Positions 33,487 to 34,607 of a stretch of DNA of 34,607 nucleotides are shown here, piece after piece. The notes below the pieces were generated by a model that was not told the origin of the DNA, made no database searches, and saw only the letters and a list, made by a program, of their open reading frames with translations. The DNA is taken from contig QCIB01000017.1 of NCBI GenBank assembly GCA_003216915.1, positions 1 through 34,607 of the forward strand, given 5' to 3'. The DNA is from Prochlorococcus sp. AG-402-I23. GTDB taxonomy: Bacteria > Cyanobacteriota > Cyanobacteriia > PCC-6307 > Cyanobiaceae. Within the stretch, counting starts at the first letter, position 1, and every line of letters begins with the position of its first letter. The position numbers and the translations under genes are program-made.

Positions 33487-34607
33487 TTAAATTTTAAACA
33501 TATCTAGATCGTTATACTCATTTCTTAAAAAATGATTCATTAATAAAAATCCAACAATTGTCCAAGTTTGATATGTTCTTGATTGTTGCCCAACCCAAGT
33601 GCCTGTAGGACCATCAAAATATTCTGCCCATTCTTGCTTAGGCAGTTGATTAAGTTGACACCAATATGATTCCTCTACTAAAGATTTCATTTCTTCCATG
33701 AGAATCACATCGTCAGAACCATGATGTTTTTGGTGTAATAGTACAGCTGTACCAAAAAACCAAAGTAAACTTGGCCAATGCCCGCCATTATGGTAACTCC
33801 AAGGCCAATTCTTTGGATCAGATCCAGTTTTATTTTGCCATTCTTCGACATCCATATGAGGATGACAAATTCTCATAGGCATTTGAGCCATCAAATGCTG
33901 TCTGTTATGTAAAACTAATCTAAATAAAGCTCTTTGTTCCTCAGGAGGTAGTACTCCGAACATACATGCTAAAGAATTGCCTAAACTGTAAAATCGAAAG
34001 TCAGGCCTTCCTGTCCTAATATTTCCTATTAAGTAACCACCTCTATTCTCTAACCAATCTTGTAGCCATGAGGGAACCACTTGAGGTTGAACGTTAAATT
34101 CATTGAAGTGTTGATCATCACCATACTGCTCAGTTGGCCTTCTTCTTAAAATTTGCATTGTTTGGCTGGTAACCCAATAATGTTTTAAAAGAAAACTTCC
34201 TAAATCCTTAACCCATTGATTTGTAAGAATAAGTCTTTGGTCTAGAAGTCTACTAACATGATCTGCTCTACTTAATTCCATTAAGTTAATACAACTTTTT
34301 AAACATCCATGAAGTAAAACTTCAACTTCTAGAGGTGCTCCCCATACATCCATAGGTCTATCAATCATAAATGCGCAATCTGGAACAAAAAGTACTGGAT
34401 TACCCTCAAATGTTGGATGTAGAACTAGATCTAGTAGAAGTTGAATACCTCTTTGAACGCTTTGACTTTTTCCGAAGGCATAATCACCGCTTTTATTGAC
34501 ATAATACCAACATAAAATGGGCCACCATAAACTTGCATCAGCTGAAGTAATCCTCCCTATTGATCTCTGACCATAGTCTCCAATGAGCTGTCCATTTTCT
34601 TCAACGA
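33487..34607 (-). CDS. GH100 neutral/alkaline invertase-like protein, C-terminal part
   Basis: About 373 C-terminal residues of a glycoside hydrolase family 100 protein are present. The frame stays open to the right edge of the window, so the gene starts beyond it; the ATG at 34368 is internal. Signatures are GRITSADASLWWPILCWYY, which probably includes the catalytic Asp by comparison with plant and Anabaena neutral invertases, and FVPDCAFMIDRPMDVWGAPL. The C-terminal ESYWCQLNQLPKQEWAEYFDG, followed by GTWVGQQSRTYQTWTIVGFL, also fits. In cyanobacteria these enzymes split sucrose, a main compatible solute here, though a related glucoside substrate is possible. Confidence 0.88.
   Translation of the reverse strand, partial: VEENGQLIGDYGQRSIGRITSADASLWWPILCWYYVNKSGDYAFGKSQSVQRGIQLLLDLVLHPTFEGNPVLFVPDCAFMIDRPMDVWGAPLEVEVLLHGCLKSCINLMELSRADHVSRLLDQRLILTNQWVKDLGSFLLKHYWVTSQTMQILRRRPTEQYGDDQHFNEFNVQPQVVPSWLQDWLENRGGYLIGNIRTGRPDFRFYSLGNSLACMFGVLPPEEQRALFRLVLHNRQHLMAQMPMRICHPHMDVEEWQNKTGSDPKNWPWSYHNGGHWPSLLWFFGTAVLLHQKHHGSDDVILMEEMKSLVEESYWCQLNQLPKQEWAEYFDGPTGTWVGQQSRTYQTWTIVGFLLMNHFLRNEYNDLDMFKI

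Overview
The window is AT-rich, densely packed cyanobacterial chromosome and reads as a high-light-adapted Prochlorococcus. The supporting signs are a PSII, cytochrome b6f and NDH-1 gene set with tiny gaps, ChlD, Ycf48 and a MinCDE system. The strongest sign is a lone, degenerate phycoerythrin beta gene (cpeB) with a cpeS-type bilin lyase and no alpha-subunit gene, a known trait of high-light Prochlorococcus. The assignment comes from reading gene content, not from a database search.

Layout. 1-2565: the C-terminal part of chlD, then an MCE/MlaD plus MlaF-type lipid-transport pair. 2695-5708: a YvcK-like protein, then ndhC-ndhK-ndhJ on the minus strand. 5785-8110: a PSII assembly cluster of membrane rubredoxin, ycf48 and psbE-F-L-J. 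8154-15123: mtnP, an NDH-2-like/SelD fusion, a CCA-type nucleotidyltransferase, a PcrA/UvrD helicase and a small coiled-coil protein. 15302-16503: cpeB facing cpeS and a 59-codon gene not previously called by ORF length. 16621-17822: a DedA/TVP38-like membrane protein and a small exported protein. 17823-18943: an apparent mini-element at tRNA-Phe. 19033-23335: FGGY kinase, metK, rps1, nrdR. 23438-25924: psbT, psbB, a [2Fe-2S] ferredoxin and psbM. 25935-27659: prmC, tsaC-like, a 55-residue membrane protein and tRNA-Thr. 27724-32240: minE, minD, minC, an HD phosphohydrolase and a CtpA-like protease. 32312-34607: petB, petD and the C-terminal part of a GH100 invertase-like gene.

Most genes serve photosynthesis. 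Assembly factors (rubredoxin, Ycf48), PSII subunits (PsbB, E, F, J, L, M, T), the probable D1-processing protease CtpA, cytochrome b6f core subunits and NDH-1 subunits lie in short operons interleaved with housekeeping genes.

The most unusual stretch is 17887-18943. A 31-bp copy of the 3' end of tRNA-Phe, still followed by a strong terminator, lies about 950 bp downstream of the intact tRNA-Phe, which now has a different terminator. Between them are six copies of an octamer, ACATTCCA or its complement. They form two mirror-image arrays, each with a tandem pair exactly 11 bp apart, just inside each end. The only clear ORF is a short protein made of six perfect 12-residue repeats. No integrase is present. 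This looks like a minimal, non-autonomous tRNA-targeted integrative element with recombinase arm-type sites, comparable in logic to Prochlorococcus tycheposons but far smaller. The metK leader also holds repeats that could form competing RNA structures.
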